Source of the DNA: Vibrionales bacterium SWAT-3
GTDB lineage: Bacteria > Pseudomonadota > Gammaproteobacteria > Enterobacterales > Vibrionaceae
DNA: 64,000 bases
Assembly (NCBI GenBank): GCA_000169995.1
Contig: AAZW01000017.1
Location: 23,069 to 87,068, forward strand
Reading direction: 5' to 3'
This document shows, piece after piece, positions 45,808 through 54,073 of the stretch. The position numbers were made by a program, and so were the translations under genes. Numbering within the stretch: position 1 is the first letter of the stretch; every line of letters starts with the position of its first letter. Under the pieces are notes generated by a model that worked only from the letters and a program-made list of their open reading frames with translations, was not told where the DNA came from and searched no databases.

Positions 45808-46212
45808 ATGAAGATATCAAAATATAAGTACTCAATAATATGCTTAGCAACCATTACTGTATGCAGTTACCCGTTCATATACTTCCCTTCAGGAAAGTAT
45901 GACTCAGATAGAATTTACTTTTTTTCTGTAATAAGCTCATTTATTGCATTTTTTTTATTAACATATACTATCGTACAGCTAGTACTAATAATAAAAAATA
46001 GAGATGACAAATACCAATTTGAAAATCATCGTATCGGCACTTATTTTATTATCGCCATATCACTATCTGCTCTTTATTATTTAAAAGTTGAAGATTACAA
46101 GGAAAATAGTGCTGACTACGTATATTGTGGCTCAATAATGAAAATGAAACTGAGAGGTTCTGTGGGGCTTTTAGAGAAGTTTGCAACATCTCAAGATAAA
46201 TGTAATGAATAA
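45808..46212 (+). CDS. Three-helix membrane protein, putative immunity protein (paralogue 1)
   Basis: 134 residues. Hydrophobic segments at about 8-27, 36-63 and 78-97, then a 37-residue tail with YCG and a final Cys (YCGSIMKMK...LLEKFATSQDKCNE). With a cytoplasmic N-terminus the tail would be periplasmic and its two cysteines could form a disulfide. Three related genes occur within the next 9 kb. It directly follows the Rhs tip, the position of immunity genes in polymorphic toxin systems. Function is inferred from position and paralogy only; I recognise no family. Confidence 0.7.
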   Translation: MKISKYKYSIICLATITVCSYPFIYFPSGKYDSDRIYFFSVISSFIAFFLLTYTIVQLVLIIKNRDDKYQFENHRIGTYFIIAISLSALYYLKVEDYKENSADYVYCGSIMKMKLRGSVGLLEKFATSQDKCNE

Positions 46213-46216
46213 TTTT

Positions 46217-46299
46217 TCTCTCCGGTGCTGTAATAAAAGTGTGTGCGTATTTGTGAATCAGTGACGTTGCTAAATTGGGATTTATCGAATTAGATTTGT
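46217..46299 (+). repeat. Conserved post-immunity spacer, copy 1 (interrupted by ISL3)
   Basis: Sequence following paralogue 1 (GCCGGTGCTG-like start, then AATCAGTGACGTTGCTAAATTGGGATTTATCGAATTAGATTTGT) is nearly the same as that following paralogue 4 at 54481-54556. Here it is split by the ISL3 element and continues at 47649-47700 (TAGGCAAAACGCGCGC, then CATTTGAACTAA) up to the joint with the displaced Rhs core. Confidence 0.85.
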
Positions 46300-47648
46300 G
46301 GCTCTTCTCCGCTTAGATGAGCTTGATTTCCGGATAAATGGTAGAGTGAGTTTCTAGGATTGAGGTTTGTCTAATCTTCAATTTAAAGTAATCAGTATCC
46401 CTTACTCCTCGGGCTCTCCGTCTAAGAAGACCTATCGATACATTCCCTGCTTCCACTCGGGCATTCGTCAGCTTATATTTTGCATAGTTGCAGATCCCAA
46501 CTCTTCTCTCCCAAAGCGCGTCTGCAAAGTTGATGAGAGATAAGATCCTCGTCTTTTTAGCAAGCTGGCACCACGCATCAAGCGCTGCGATCATCAAGTC
46601 AAAATTACGTTCATCCCATAAGGCTTGAAGCTGCTCTTTGAGCATATAAATCGTACAAAGAGTCTTATTGCTTTCCAGTAAATCATCTAGCCTATCTGAC
46701 TGCTTATCGCTTAATTTCGGCGCATTTTTGAGGAGTAAAAATAGCGTCCCTTTAAGCATTTTCTTCTCGTCATGTGTTCCTTTCCTAAACGCTTTATTAC
46801 GCTCTTTCCTTATCAGAAGAGAGTAGTTCTGCATAACGTGAAACCGGTCAAAAACGATGTCTGCATTCGGAAGAGCGTTTCTCACTGCTGATTGGTAAGA
46901 TTGCCCCATATCCATTGATACCGCTTGGATGCCGTCTCTCGTTTGCGGTGATAATTGTTCAAAAAAGTTGATGAGTACGTTTGAAGTCCGCCCATGGTCA
47001 ACCCAAATAAGTTGTCCTGAAACGAGATCATAAACGACGGTCATATAATCATGGCCTTTAGCCCTGGCGACTTCATCAACGCCAATATGAACAAGGTTGG
47101 TCAACTTCTTAGGCTCTAAAGCAGGCAAGGTAGAGAGAAGGAATGCTTTATCGATATTTTTCACGGTTTCCCAGCGTATGTCTAAATGCTTCGACACTGC
47201 GTGGATGCTCATATAGCGGCACAGTCCACTAATAAAGTGACAGAACCTCTTTGTATAACGACTCCCCTTATCAACAAAATCAGCCTCTTCAATCAACCTT
47301 CGGCCGAGCCTATCCCTTGTCTGAGCCAATTCAATTTCTATAACGCAAGGGCGACCACTGACAGGTAAATCCGACAGGCGACGGTGAACGTAGTGGTCGA
47401 CGGTGCGCGGAGCTCCAGTCTCAGGATCAACAACTTTACAGCGTCTATCTCGCTTGCACTTGACGAGTACTGAATGAGAGCTTTCTTCAAGCGTTACAGA
47501 CTGTACGGATTGGCCTTTAAAGTTAAATAGAGCGGAAGATAATAACGACAAACTACAACACTGATATATAAGGTGGGAAGCGATTGTAAATCAATGTGTT
47601 AGCGGTTTTATTGTTAGTTTATAGACTCATCTAAGCGGAGAAGAGCCG
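46300..47648 (-). mobile_element. ISL3-family insertion sequence
   Basis: 1349 bp with inverted ends GGCTCTTCTCCGCTTAGATG / CATCTAAGCGGAGAAGAGCC. Flanked by a 7-base direct repeat GATTTGT (46293-46299 and 47649-47655). The empty site GATTTGTTAGGCAAAACG is preserved in the paralogous spacer at about 54550-54566, which confirms both boundaries. The family usually makes 8-base duplications; seven are certain here. Confidence 0.93.
46313..47551 (-). CDS. ISL3-family transposase
   Basis: 412 residues. N-terminal zinc-ribbon remnant (VKCKRDRRCKVV), helix-turn-helix (SKHLDIRWETVKNID), then the DDE domain: IGVDEVARAKGHDYMTVVYDL, VSMDMGQSYQSAV and VFDRFHVMQNYSLLIRKERN. The frame is complete; the stop lies 13 bases inside the left end of the element. 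Confidence 0.95.
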   Translation of the reverse strand: MSLLSSALFNFKGQSVQSVTLEESSHSVLVKCKRDRRCKVVDPETGAPRTVDHYVHRRLSDLPVSGRPCVIEIELAQTRDRLGRRLIEEADFVDKGSRYTKRFCHFISGLCRYMSIHAVSKHLDIRWETVKNIDKAFLLSTLPALEPKKLTNLVHIGVDEVARAKGHDYMTVVYDLVSGQLIWVDHGRTSNVLINFFEQLSPQTRDGIQAVSMDMGQSYQSAVRNALPNADIVFDRFHVMQNYSLLIRKERNKAFRKGTHDEKKMLKGTLFLLLKNAPKLSDKQSDRLDDLLESNKTLCTIYMLKEQLQALWDERNFDLMIAALDAWCQLAKKTRILSLINFADALWERRVGICNYAKYKLTNARVEAGNVSIGLLRRRARGVRDTDYFKLKIRQTSILETHSTIYPEIKLI

Positions 47649-47698
47649 ATTTGTTAGGCAAAACGCGCGCGTCTAAAATGGGTATAGCATTTGAACTA

Positions 47699-48893
47699 AA
47701 ACCAAGCAAAGTACGCCTATGACCACAACAATAAGCGACGCCTCAAAGTCGTTAAGGACAGTAAAGGGAAGGTCACAACAACTTGGTATATCAGTGATGA
47801 TGCTGAGATTCGTGAAGGTCAGCTGATCAAGTTTGCTCGTTTAGGCAGCCACCGTGTAGCCAAGACAAGCAAAAGTGATGACACCTTCACTCCAGAAGTT
47901 TATTATATTAAACAGCACCTTGGCTCAACAGAACTGACTGTGGACAATTCTGCTCAAGTCATCAACGCGTTCAATTACGAACCATTTGGTGATGTGGAAG
48001 CGCAATTTGGTCAATCGGATAAAACGGTTTATCGTTTTACCGATAAAGAGCAAGACAAAGAATCTGGACTTGGTTATTTCTCGCAACGCTATATGAACCA
48101 TAGCTACGGGCAATTCATCACCCCCGATCCTGTGTTTGCAAGAGAGGCCCGATTCACGGATCCTCAACGCTGGTCACCTTACGCCTATGGGCGAGGCAAC
48201 CCGCTGAGGTATAGCGATCCTACGGGGGAGTTCATAGGTGATGCTATGAGTAGTAACAGCAATGTTGGTTATCATGAAGCTGTGTCTAACCGACAAGATA
48301 TTAATGCTCGAGCTAGATCCGATGCACTTAGTGCAGTAAGAAATGCCTGTGATGTTATTGGTTCGGTTGCGGGTGATATTGCTTTCACAGCGGGAGGAGT
48401 TAGTCTTGCCTCGTCAGCAACAGGAGCAGGCTTACCTGCCGGGGCTGCTGCTGGAGCTGTAGCTTTAGGCAGCGGCTCTATAGCTCTAGCTGCTGGAATA
48501 TGTGAGATTGGCATAGATGCTATAGACGGGGGCGCTTTTGACTATGTTGATGCTTCGTGGACTGGAGTGGGAGCACTTAGCGAAGCCCTTTCTCATAGTA
48601 GTAACAAAGTTATGAAAGTAGCTGGAGAAGCTTTAGGGGCTCTAGGATGGCTTGGTTCAAAAGTAACTGAGATGTTGTCCGATAGTAAAGAAGAAAAAGA
48701 CACTTTAAAGACCGCTAAAAAAGCAACAAGTGAAAGGACCGATCAGAAGGGAGAAACTAGTAATGGACCAAGTGACAGTTCCAAAGATGGACATTCTCGA
48801 TCCAATGGTTCTAATGGTTCCAGTAATAGTCATTCTACGACGAATGGATCTAATGGTGGAAATGACGAGACGGCTAGCGACGAGTCTGTATAA
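47699..48893 (+). pseudogene. Displaced Rhs core with alternative C-terminal tip
   Basis: Without a start codon of its own. The first 540 bases are nearly identical to the end of the large Rhs gene (44518-45060), reading NQAKYAYDHNNKRRLKVV through to SDPTGEF. After that the tip diverges (about 218 residues) but keeps the same plan: VGYHE, a Cys-containing glycine/alanine-rich hydrophobic centre (GLPAGAAAGAVALGSGSIAL), and a Ser/Asn/Gly-rich tail. This is a silent tip cassette of the type known from Rhs loci that could replace the tip of the main gene by recombination through the shared core. An in-frame GTG at 47940 exists but has no clear ribosome site. Confidence 0.88.
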
Positions 48894-48913
48894 ATTTAAT
48901 TAAATATTATTTA

Positions 48914-48934
48914 AACAGCCCCTCTGGGGCTGTC
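48914..48934 (+). terminator. Hairpin after displaced tip
   Basis: ACAGCCCC (48915-48922) pairs with GGGGCTGT (48926-48933) around TCT. No T run follows. It occupies the same place, between tip and immunity gene, as the hairpin at 45753-45778. Confidence 0.6.
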
Positions 48935-48947
48935 ATATACCTACACA

Positions 48948-50180
48948 AGGGCGCGAATATACTTTGTTAATCTGATGTAAAAAGAACTTTTTCCCTGTAA
49001 TCTTTATTCCAGGCGGCTTGGTTCATCTTTCTTGGTACAGACAAGTTACCCTCTGATTTTCTAAATAGGTTCTGCACAAAGCGACGACAACAAGCCATAT
49101 TCAACGCTGAATCCCCAGCGTAAATTCGCTGCTCGTCTTCTTTGAAAATTACGTCCAACGCCCAGTGCTGCTGATTCTCAATATGCCAATGCTTTCTTGT
49201 TGCCTTTGAGGCTAACTCTAAAGATAAATGGTCTGTGCAAATATAGTACGAGGTTTCATAACTTCCTTTCCCTTTGACACTCCTATCTCTTACCACTGCA
49301 ACAATGCTTTTTACGAGACACCACTTCTGTCTGAGTGCTTCGCTGAAGGCTGCAGGAAGCACGTAAACCTCACGAACCTCTTTTCTACCATGCCCTTTCT
49401 CTTCCGTGATGTATGATTCCTGTTTATCTTCAGGCAAAGCCCAATAGTATTGGAATTGCACATCAATTTCTGCTAATAAACTTGGTTGATTCAGTTTAAC
49501 TTGTACTAGGATATCTCCACCTTTATCAACTACTTTATTCAGTGTTTCAACCTGACAATGCAGGGCATCAGCAGTTAATAAACATCCTTTGATATCTAAA
49601 GCGTCTAGCATGTTTCTTATTGCTAGCAGCTCCATACCTTTGCCGTCACAAGGTTGGTGTGTGAGAGTCAAACCCTCGTCTACATCAAATGCCGAAACCA
49701 TATAGAGGGGGTGCTGTTGTTTGCTTGCTTTTGCCCCTTTTAGAACCTTCCCATCAACACTGATTATAGGCTGAGCATGCTTCTCTCTGTGCAAATTGAC
49801 CCAGCCCACCATAGCTTCCAATAGCGTCTCTGGCACAACGGATCTCATGATCGCAGCTATATTATGTCGAGTGGGAAGACCATTTTCGTAGGGGAAATAC
49901 TCACGTAACCACTCGATATTTCCTTCACCGAAATCCTTAATCTCTGTCCATTTATTTTGACCACAAATCATGGCTGTTATGACCACGAAAGCGACTTCCA
50001 TAACAGGATAAACTTGATTGATGTGCGAACGGGTATCTTTCACTTTTTTAAGTTGCTCAATGATAATCATGTGCGAATTTCTCATGTTTTTTTACTTCAT
50101 GATCAGATCGTGATTATCTAAAAAAGTTCCCTGTAAAATAAATCCATTATTTTCAATGGTTAAAGTTCGATCCCGCCCTT
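48948..50180 (-). mobile_element. ISAs1-family element (H-repeat type), copy 1
   Basis: 1233 bp with ends AGGGCGCG and CCCGCCCTT, bounded by an 11-base perfect target duplication ATACCTACACA (48937-48947 and 50181-50191). The same length and sequence recur at 51015-52247 in the opposite direction. Removing the element rejoins the displaced tip (stop 48893) to the immunity-like gene starting at 50201, only 63 bases apart. Confidence 0.95.
48967..50085 (-). CDS. ISAs1-family transposase, copy 1
   Basis: 372 residues, DDE_Tnp_ISAs1 type, the same family as the H-repeat proteins that accompany Rhs loci in E. coli. It shows ICGQNKWTEIKDFGEGNIEWLREYFP, the ISVDGKVLKGAK block with the catalytic Asp, LLTADALHCQ and KHWHIENQQHWALDVIFKEDEQRI with the catalytic Glu. 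Complete frame, identical in sequence to the protein encoded at 51109-52227. Confidence 0.97.
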   Translation of the reverse strand: MRNSHMIIIEQLKKVKDTRSHINQVYPVMEVAFVVITAMICGQNKWTEIKDFGEGNIEWLREYFPYENGLPTRHNIAAIMRSVVPETLLEAMVGWVNLHREKHAQPIISVDGKVLKGAKASKQQHPLYMVSAFDVDEGLTLTHQPCDGKGMELLAIRNMLDALDIKGCLLTADALHCQVETLNKVVDKGGDILVQVKLNQPSLLAEIDVQFQYYWALPEDKQESYITEEKGHGRKEVREVYVLPAAFSEALRQKWCLVKSIVAVVRDRSVKGKGSYETSYYICTDHLSLELASKATRKHWHIENQQHWALDVIFKEDEQRIYAGDSALNMACCRRFVQNLFRKSEGNLSVPRKMNQAAWNKDYREKVLFTSD

Positions 50181-50200
50181 ATACCTACACAGGAAAAGAT

Positions 50201-50599
50201 ATGGAACTACGCAAGCACAAACAAGCTATTAGGTTTACGATTATATTATTAATCAGTTCTTACCCTATATTATACTTCCCACTCGGCTCTTATAGAACCG
50301 ATAAAATATATCTCTTATCAATACTACTTACTCCTGCTTTCTTTTGGGCTTTTTTCATAAGTATAGTTCAATTAAAATTAATATTTAAAACAAAGAAAGA
50401 TAATATTAGAATGAAGGATAAAACTTCATATGTTTTACTTGCTATATCTTTCATTCTTTCTTTTCTATATTATTTTAAAATGGAAGATTATAAAATAAAC
50501 AGCCCAACTCATATATACTGTGGCCCAGAACTAGAATTAAAAAGCTCGCGTGGTATATTTGAAAAATTCGCAATCACTGAAGAAATGTGCAATGAATAG
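50201..50599 (+). CDS. Three-helix membrane protein, putative immunity protein (paralogue 2)
   Basis: 132 residues from the ATG at 50201, seven bases after AGGAAAAG. Shares the layout of paralogue 1: SSYPILYFPLGSYRTDKIYLL near the start, a second and third hydrophobic helix, then FKMEDYKINSPTHIYCGPE and EKFAITEEMCNE with the two conserved cysteines. It is the natural partner of the displaced tip once the ISAs1 element between them is removed. Confidence 0.72.
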   Translation: MELRKHKQAIRFTIILLISSYPILYFPLGSYRTDKIYLLSILLTPAFFWAFFISIVQLKLIFKTKKDNIRMKDKTSYVLLAISFILSFLYYFKMEDYKINSPTHIYCGPELELKSSRGIFEKFAITEEMCNE

Positions 50600-50982
50600 A
50601 AATATCATTAAATACTATAGGTTATATAAACCTATAATAAAAAGAATGGATTCAATAAAAACAATCAGGTTATCTAGTAGACTATTCAAATTTTATAGTT
50701 TATTTATGTTATTTTTCATAGGTATGAGCCTAATAATATCAGGGGGGAATTCTTTAATTCCTTTAGCTACCGAATTAGTAAAAACTATAGTTATATTATT
50801 ATGTAAATAGTTCAATCAATCGATTCTATGCAATTATTTTAGCGCTAACCCCACTGCTAGACATTGGAATTGGATTTTTTTATGATCTGCCAATGGAGCC
50901 TTTAAACATAATGCTTAGCTTTATTGCATTAAAATGTTTATATGCCGTATTAAAATACCACCAGTTTACAAAAAATAGTTAA
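50592..50982 (+). pseudogene. Small membrane protein, probable frameshift
   Basis: Starts at the ATG at 50592 overlapping the end of paralogue 2 and reads 72 residues to a TAG at 50810. The next frame continues the same kind of hydrophobic protein without interruption (INRFYAIILALTPLLDIGIG, later LNIMLSFIALKCLYAVLKYH) to a TAA at 50980-50982. A slip in the TATTATTATG stretch near 50792-50802 would join them into one membrane protein of about 130 residues. No family recognised. Confidence 0.5.
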
Positions 50983-51014
50983 ATACGAGCCTTACCCTGC
51001 CACTATGCAAGGTA

Positions 51015-52247
51015 AGGGCGGGATCGAACTTTAACCATTGAAAATAATGGATTTATTTTACAGGGAACTTTTTTAGATAATCACGCTCTGATCATGAAGT
51101 AAAAAAACATGAGAAATTCGCACATGATTATCATTGAGCAACTTAAAAAAGTGAAAGATACCCGTTCGCACATCAATCAAGTTTATCCTGTTATGGAAGT
51201 CGCTTTCGTGGTCATAACAGCCATGATTTGTGGTCAAAATAAATGGACAGAGATTAAGGATTTCGGTGAAGGAAATATCGAGTGGTTACGTGAGTATTTC
51301 CCCTACGAAAATGGTCTTCCCACTCGACATAATATAGCTGCGATCATGAGATCCGTTGTGCCAGAGACGCTATTGGAAGCTATGGTGGGCTGGGTCAATT
51401 TGCACAGAGAGAAGCATGCTCAGCCTATAATCAGTGTTGATGGGAAGGTTCTAAAAGGGGCAAAAGCAAGCAAACAACAGCACCCCCTCTATATGGTTTC
51501 GGCATTTGATGTAGACGAGGGTTTGACTCTCACACACCAACCTTGTGACGGCAAAGGTATGGAGCTGCTAGCAATAAGAAACATGCTAGACGCTTTAGAT
51601 ATCAAAGGATGTTTATTAACTGCTGATGCCCTGCATTGTCAGGTTGAAACACTGAATAAAGTAGTTGATAAAGGTGGAGATATCCTAGTACAAGTTAAAC
51701 TGAATCAACCAAGTTTATTAGCAGAAATTGATGTGCAATTCCAATACTATTGGGCTTTGCCTGAAGATAAACAGGAATCATACATCACGGAAGAGAAAGG
51801 GCATGGTAGAAAAGAGGTTCGTGAGGTTTACGTGCTTCCTGCAGCCTTCAGCGAAGCACTCAGACAGAAGTGGTGTCTCGTAAAAAGCATTGTTGCAGTG
51901 GTAAGAGATAGGAGTGTCAAAGGGAAAGGAAGTTATGAAACCTCGTACTATATTTGCACAGACCATTTATCTTTAGAGTTAGCCTCAAAGGCAACAAGAA
52001 AGCATTGGCATATTGAGAATCAGCAGCACTGGGCGTTGGACGTAATTTTCAAAGAAGACGAGCAGCGAATTTACGCTGGGGATTCAGCGTTGAATATGGC
52101 TTGTTGTCGTCGCTTTGTGCAGAACCTATTTAGAAAATCAGAGGGTAACTTGTCTGTACCAAGAAAGATGAACCAAGCCGCATGGAATAAAGATTACAGG
52201 GAAAAAGTTCTTTTTACATCAGATTAACAAAGTATATTCGCGCCCTT
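51015..52247 (+). mobile_element. ISAs1-family element (H-repeat type), copy 2
   Basis: 1233 bp, inverted relative to copy 1, with its own 11-base target duplication TATGCAAGGTA (51004-51014 and 52248-52258). Because each copy has its own duplication, they inserted separately rather than as one composite transposon. A single base difference was noticed near the left end (CACGCTCTGATC here, CACGATCTGATC in copy 1). Confidence 0.95.
51109..52227 (+). CDS. ISAs1-family transposase, copy 2
   Basis: 372 residues, identical to copy 1. The intact frame and near-identical DNA suggest recent transposition in this genome. Confidence 0.97.
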   Translation: MRNSHMIIIEQLKKVKDTRSHINQVYPVMEVAFVVITAMICGQNKWTEIKDFGEGNIEWLREYFPYENGLPTRHNIAAIMRSVVPETLLEAMVGWVNLHREKHAQPIISVDGKVLKGAKASKQQHPLYMVSAFDVDEGLTLTHQPCDGKGMELLAIRNMLDALDIKGCLLTADALHCQVETLNKVVDKGGDILVQVKLNQPSLLAEIDVQFQYYWALPEDKQESYITEEKGHGRKEVREVYVLPAAFSEALRQKWCLVKSIVAVVRDRSVKGKGSYETSYYICTDHLSLELASKATRKHWHIENQQHWALDVIFKEDEQRIYAGDSALNMACCRRFVQNLFRKSEGNLSVPRKMNQAAWNKDYREKVLFTSD

Positions 52248-52370
52248 TATGCAAGGTAGGGTGGGTACATCTATAACTAAGACCTTTTCTGACAGCAACT
52301 CAGAGACCAAATCCGCTAACTGGTGAAAGATTTCGTACCGTGATCAATTCGACTTATTGATACAACGAAA

Positions 52371-52489
52371 ATAGCGCAGAGATGATAACAGTAACTTATA
52401 TGTTCCAAAGAACGATGAGTGTAAGCATCGGGATCACCGATGGGGAAAGTAATCCAAGTGAACAGTCACCAAGCACTAACTTAAACTAG
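52371..52489 (+). pseudogene. Decayed third tip C-terminus
   Basis: A 39-codon frame without a start ends with SNPSEQSPSTNLN and TAG. The Ser/Pro/Asn-rich end, followed by a hairpin terminator and then an immunity-like gene, repeats the arrangement behind the two other Rhs tips. The DNA upstream, from 52259, has no open frame, so the rest of this tip has eroded or been deleted by the adjacent ISAs1 element. Moderate to low certainty because the segment is short. Confidence 0.35.
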
Positions 52490-52523
52490 GGTAATAAAAT
52501 AGAGTTACTTTAGTTTAATTAAT

Positions 52524-52558
52524 AGCATAGCTCTTACTGAATAGGGCTATGCTCTTTT
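52524..52558 (+). terminator. Hairpin terminator before interrupted paralogue 3
   Basis: AGCATAGC (52524-52531) pairs with GCTATGCT (52546-52553), followed by CTTTTAT. It covers the ATG at 52549, which supports the ATG at 52585 as the start of the next gene. Confidence 0.75.
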
Positions 52559-52930
52559 ATAATAAATACAAACCGAGAAGAAAAATGGAAATTAAAAGTA
52601 AAAGAAAGGGGAATATTATGTTTTTGTTTTTTACCCTACTTTTGTGTTACTCAATTTGTTTCTGGCCAGAAGTTAATAAAAACCATGAATATATATATTT
52701 CTTATCGACATCTTTATTCGTACTTACAACATTTCTCTTTTCATTTTTGTTACCCTGTTTTATATATTACAATTTTGGGGGCGGTCATATAAATGAAGGG
52801 CTTACTAATAAACAATCATGGTTGTTTTTGATACTAGCAATTATCGCCTCCCTTTATCCTGGTTTTGCATACTACTCCGATCTTGATGCTTTGAAAACTC
52901 AACATAGTGAATCATATTGTGGTGTGGAAC

Positions 52931-53984
52931 GGCCTTGTTGCTTAATTCAGAGATAAGACATTCCTGTCCCATAGTGCTTGATTGTTAGACGATGTACTGA
53001 GTTTCAGGCATGCCTAACCCTGTAAGCTTATTCAGCGCCTTGATCATAGCGTAGGTCTCGCCAACTTGAGCGTTGTAGTTTCTAAGGCTTAATTTCCCTC
53101 CTAACAACTGTTTCACTCGATACATTGCTGTTTCTGATAGCGAGCGCTTGTGATAGCCATACCGCATTTTCCACTTCTTGTTAGAGCCGTAGAGCTTCTG
53201 GCAACCTACTGCTAAGTTGCGAGGGTGTCCTTGCTCCCAGAAGGCTGCCCCTTCTCGTGGAGGGATAAGCGGTACCGCTCGCTTAACCCGTATAGCATCA
53301 TGGCAATCCCTTGTGTCATAAGCGCCATCACCTGATATCTCAATGATTTTACGATGTGTCTGCTTGAGTAAGTTGGGGAGCACTTCGGCATCGGTTACGT
53401 TAGATAAGCTCAGTTCTGCTGCGATTATTTCGTGGGTGCTGGTATCGACTGCGATATGCAGCTTACGCCAGACTCTGCGTTTCCCATCAGTACCATGCTT
53501 CTTGACCTTCCATTCACCTTCGCCATAAACCTTGAGTCCAGTGGCATCAATGGCCAGATGTTGTATTGCTCCTCTGGTTTTGGTTTTAAATGAAATCTCA
53601 ACTTCCTTAGCTCGGCGGCTTATACAGGTGTAGTGTGGGCAAACAAGCGGGACGTTAGCCAGCTTAAATACTGAGTCTATAAAACCTTGCAGTGCTCTCA
53701 ATGGCATACAGAAAACGCGTTTCACCATCAGTGCGGTAGTAATGGCTAAGTCGCTGAATCGGCGAGGCCTACCACGCTTGCCTTGTTTGTTTTGATTCCA
53801 CTCGGCGAATGCTTCCTCATCAATCCAAAAGGTCAGAGAGCCACGGTTGATTAAGGCTTTATTGTACTGCTTCCAGTTAGTTGTTTTGTAACGAGATTTA
53901 GGCATGAGACTACGATGATCGGTGGGTGTAGCCGATCAGATCGTAGCTTCCAGATTTAGTTCCATCGATTTAAGCAACAAGGCC
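52931..53984 (-). mobile_element. IS5-family, IS903-group insertion sequence
   Basis: 1054 bp with inverted ends GGCCTTGTTGCTTAA on both sides (15 perfect bases) and a 9-base target duplication GTGTGGAAC (52922-52930 and 53985-53993). Nine bases is the mark of the IS903 group. Confidence 0.95.
52985..53905 (-). CDS. IS5-family (IS903 group) transposase
   Basis: 306 residues, close to the size of the IS903 transposase. N-terminal KTTNWKQYNKALINRGSL is typical of the group. Catalytic residues are in LAIDATGLKVYGEGEWKVKK, EISGDGAYDTRDCHDAI and the C-terminal YHKRSLSETAMYRVKQLLG. Frame complete. Confidence 0.96.
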   Translation of the reverse strand: MPKSRYKTTNWKQYNKALINRGSLTFWIDEEAFAEWNQNKQGKRGRPRRFSDLAITTALMVKRVFCMPLRALQGFIDSVFKLANVPLVCPHYTCISRRAKEVEISFKTKTRGAIQHLAIDATGLKVYGEGEWKVKKHGTDGKRRVWRKLHIAVDTSTHEIIAAELSLSNVTDAEVLPNLLKQTHRKIIEISGDGAYDTRDCHDAIRVKRAVPLIPPREGAAFWEQGHPRNLAVGCQKLYGSNKKWKMRYGYHKRSLSETAMYRVKQLLGGKLSLRNYNAQVGETYAMIKALNKLTGLGMPETQYIV

Positions 53985-54073
53985 GTGTGGAACTTAAAAT
54001 AGGACGCTCAACACTGTTACTAGAAAAATTTTCATTCAATAAACAGTGTGGAAAATAAGGATAAAGAATAGCT

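Larger units (their letters stand above)
52585..54058 (+). pseudogene. Immunity-like paralogue 3, interrupted by IS903-like element
   Basis: The 5' part (52585-52930) and the 3' part (53994-54058) join exactly when the insertion and one target duplication are removed. The rebuilt gene has 136 codons and ends YCGVELKIGRSTLLLEKFSF, then NKQCGK and TAA, matching the YCG...LLEKF...C tail of the other paralogues. Start at ATG 52585 after GAGAAG. Three hydrophobic segments precede the tail, as in the family. As it stands the product is truncated after YCGVE. Confidence 0.9.

Noticed and set aside
50156..50200. Upstream extension of immunity-like paralogue 2
   Set aside because: The added codons lie in the end of the ISAs1 element and its target duplication; the ATG at 50201 has the ribosome site.
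48948..52247. Composite transposon made of two ISAs1 copies
   Set aside because: Each copy has its own different 11-base duplication, so they inserted independently and the outer borders do not match.
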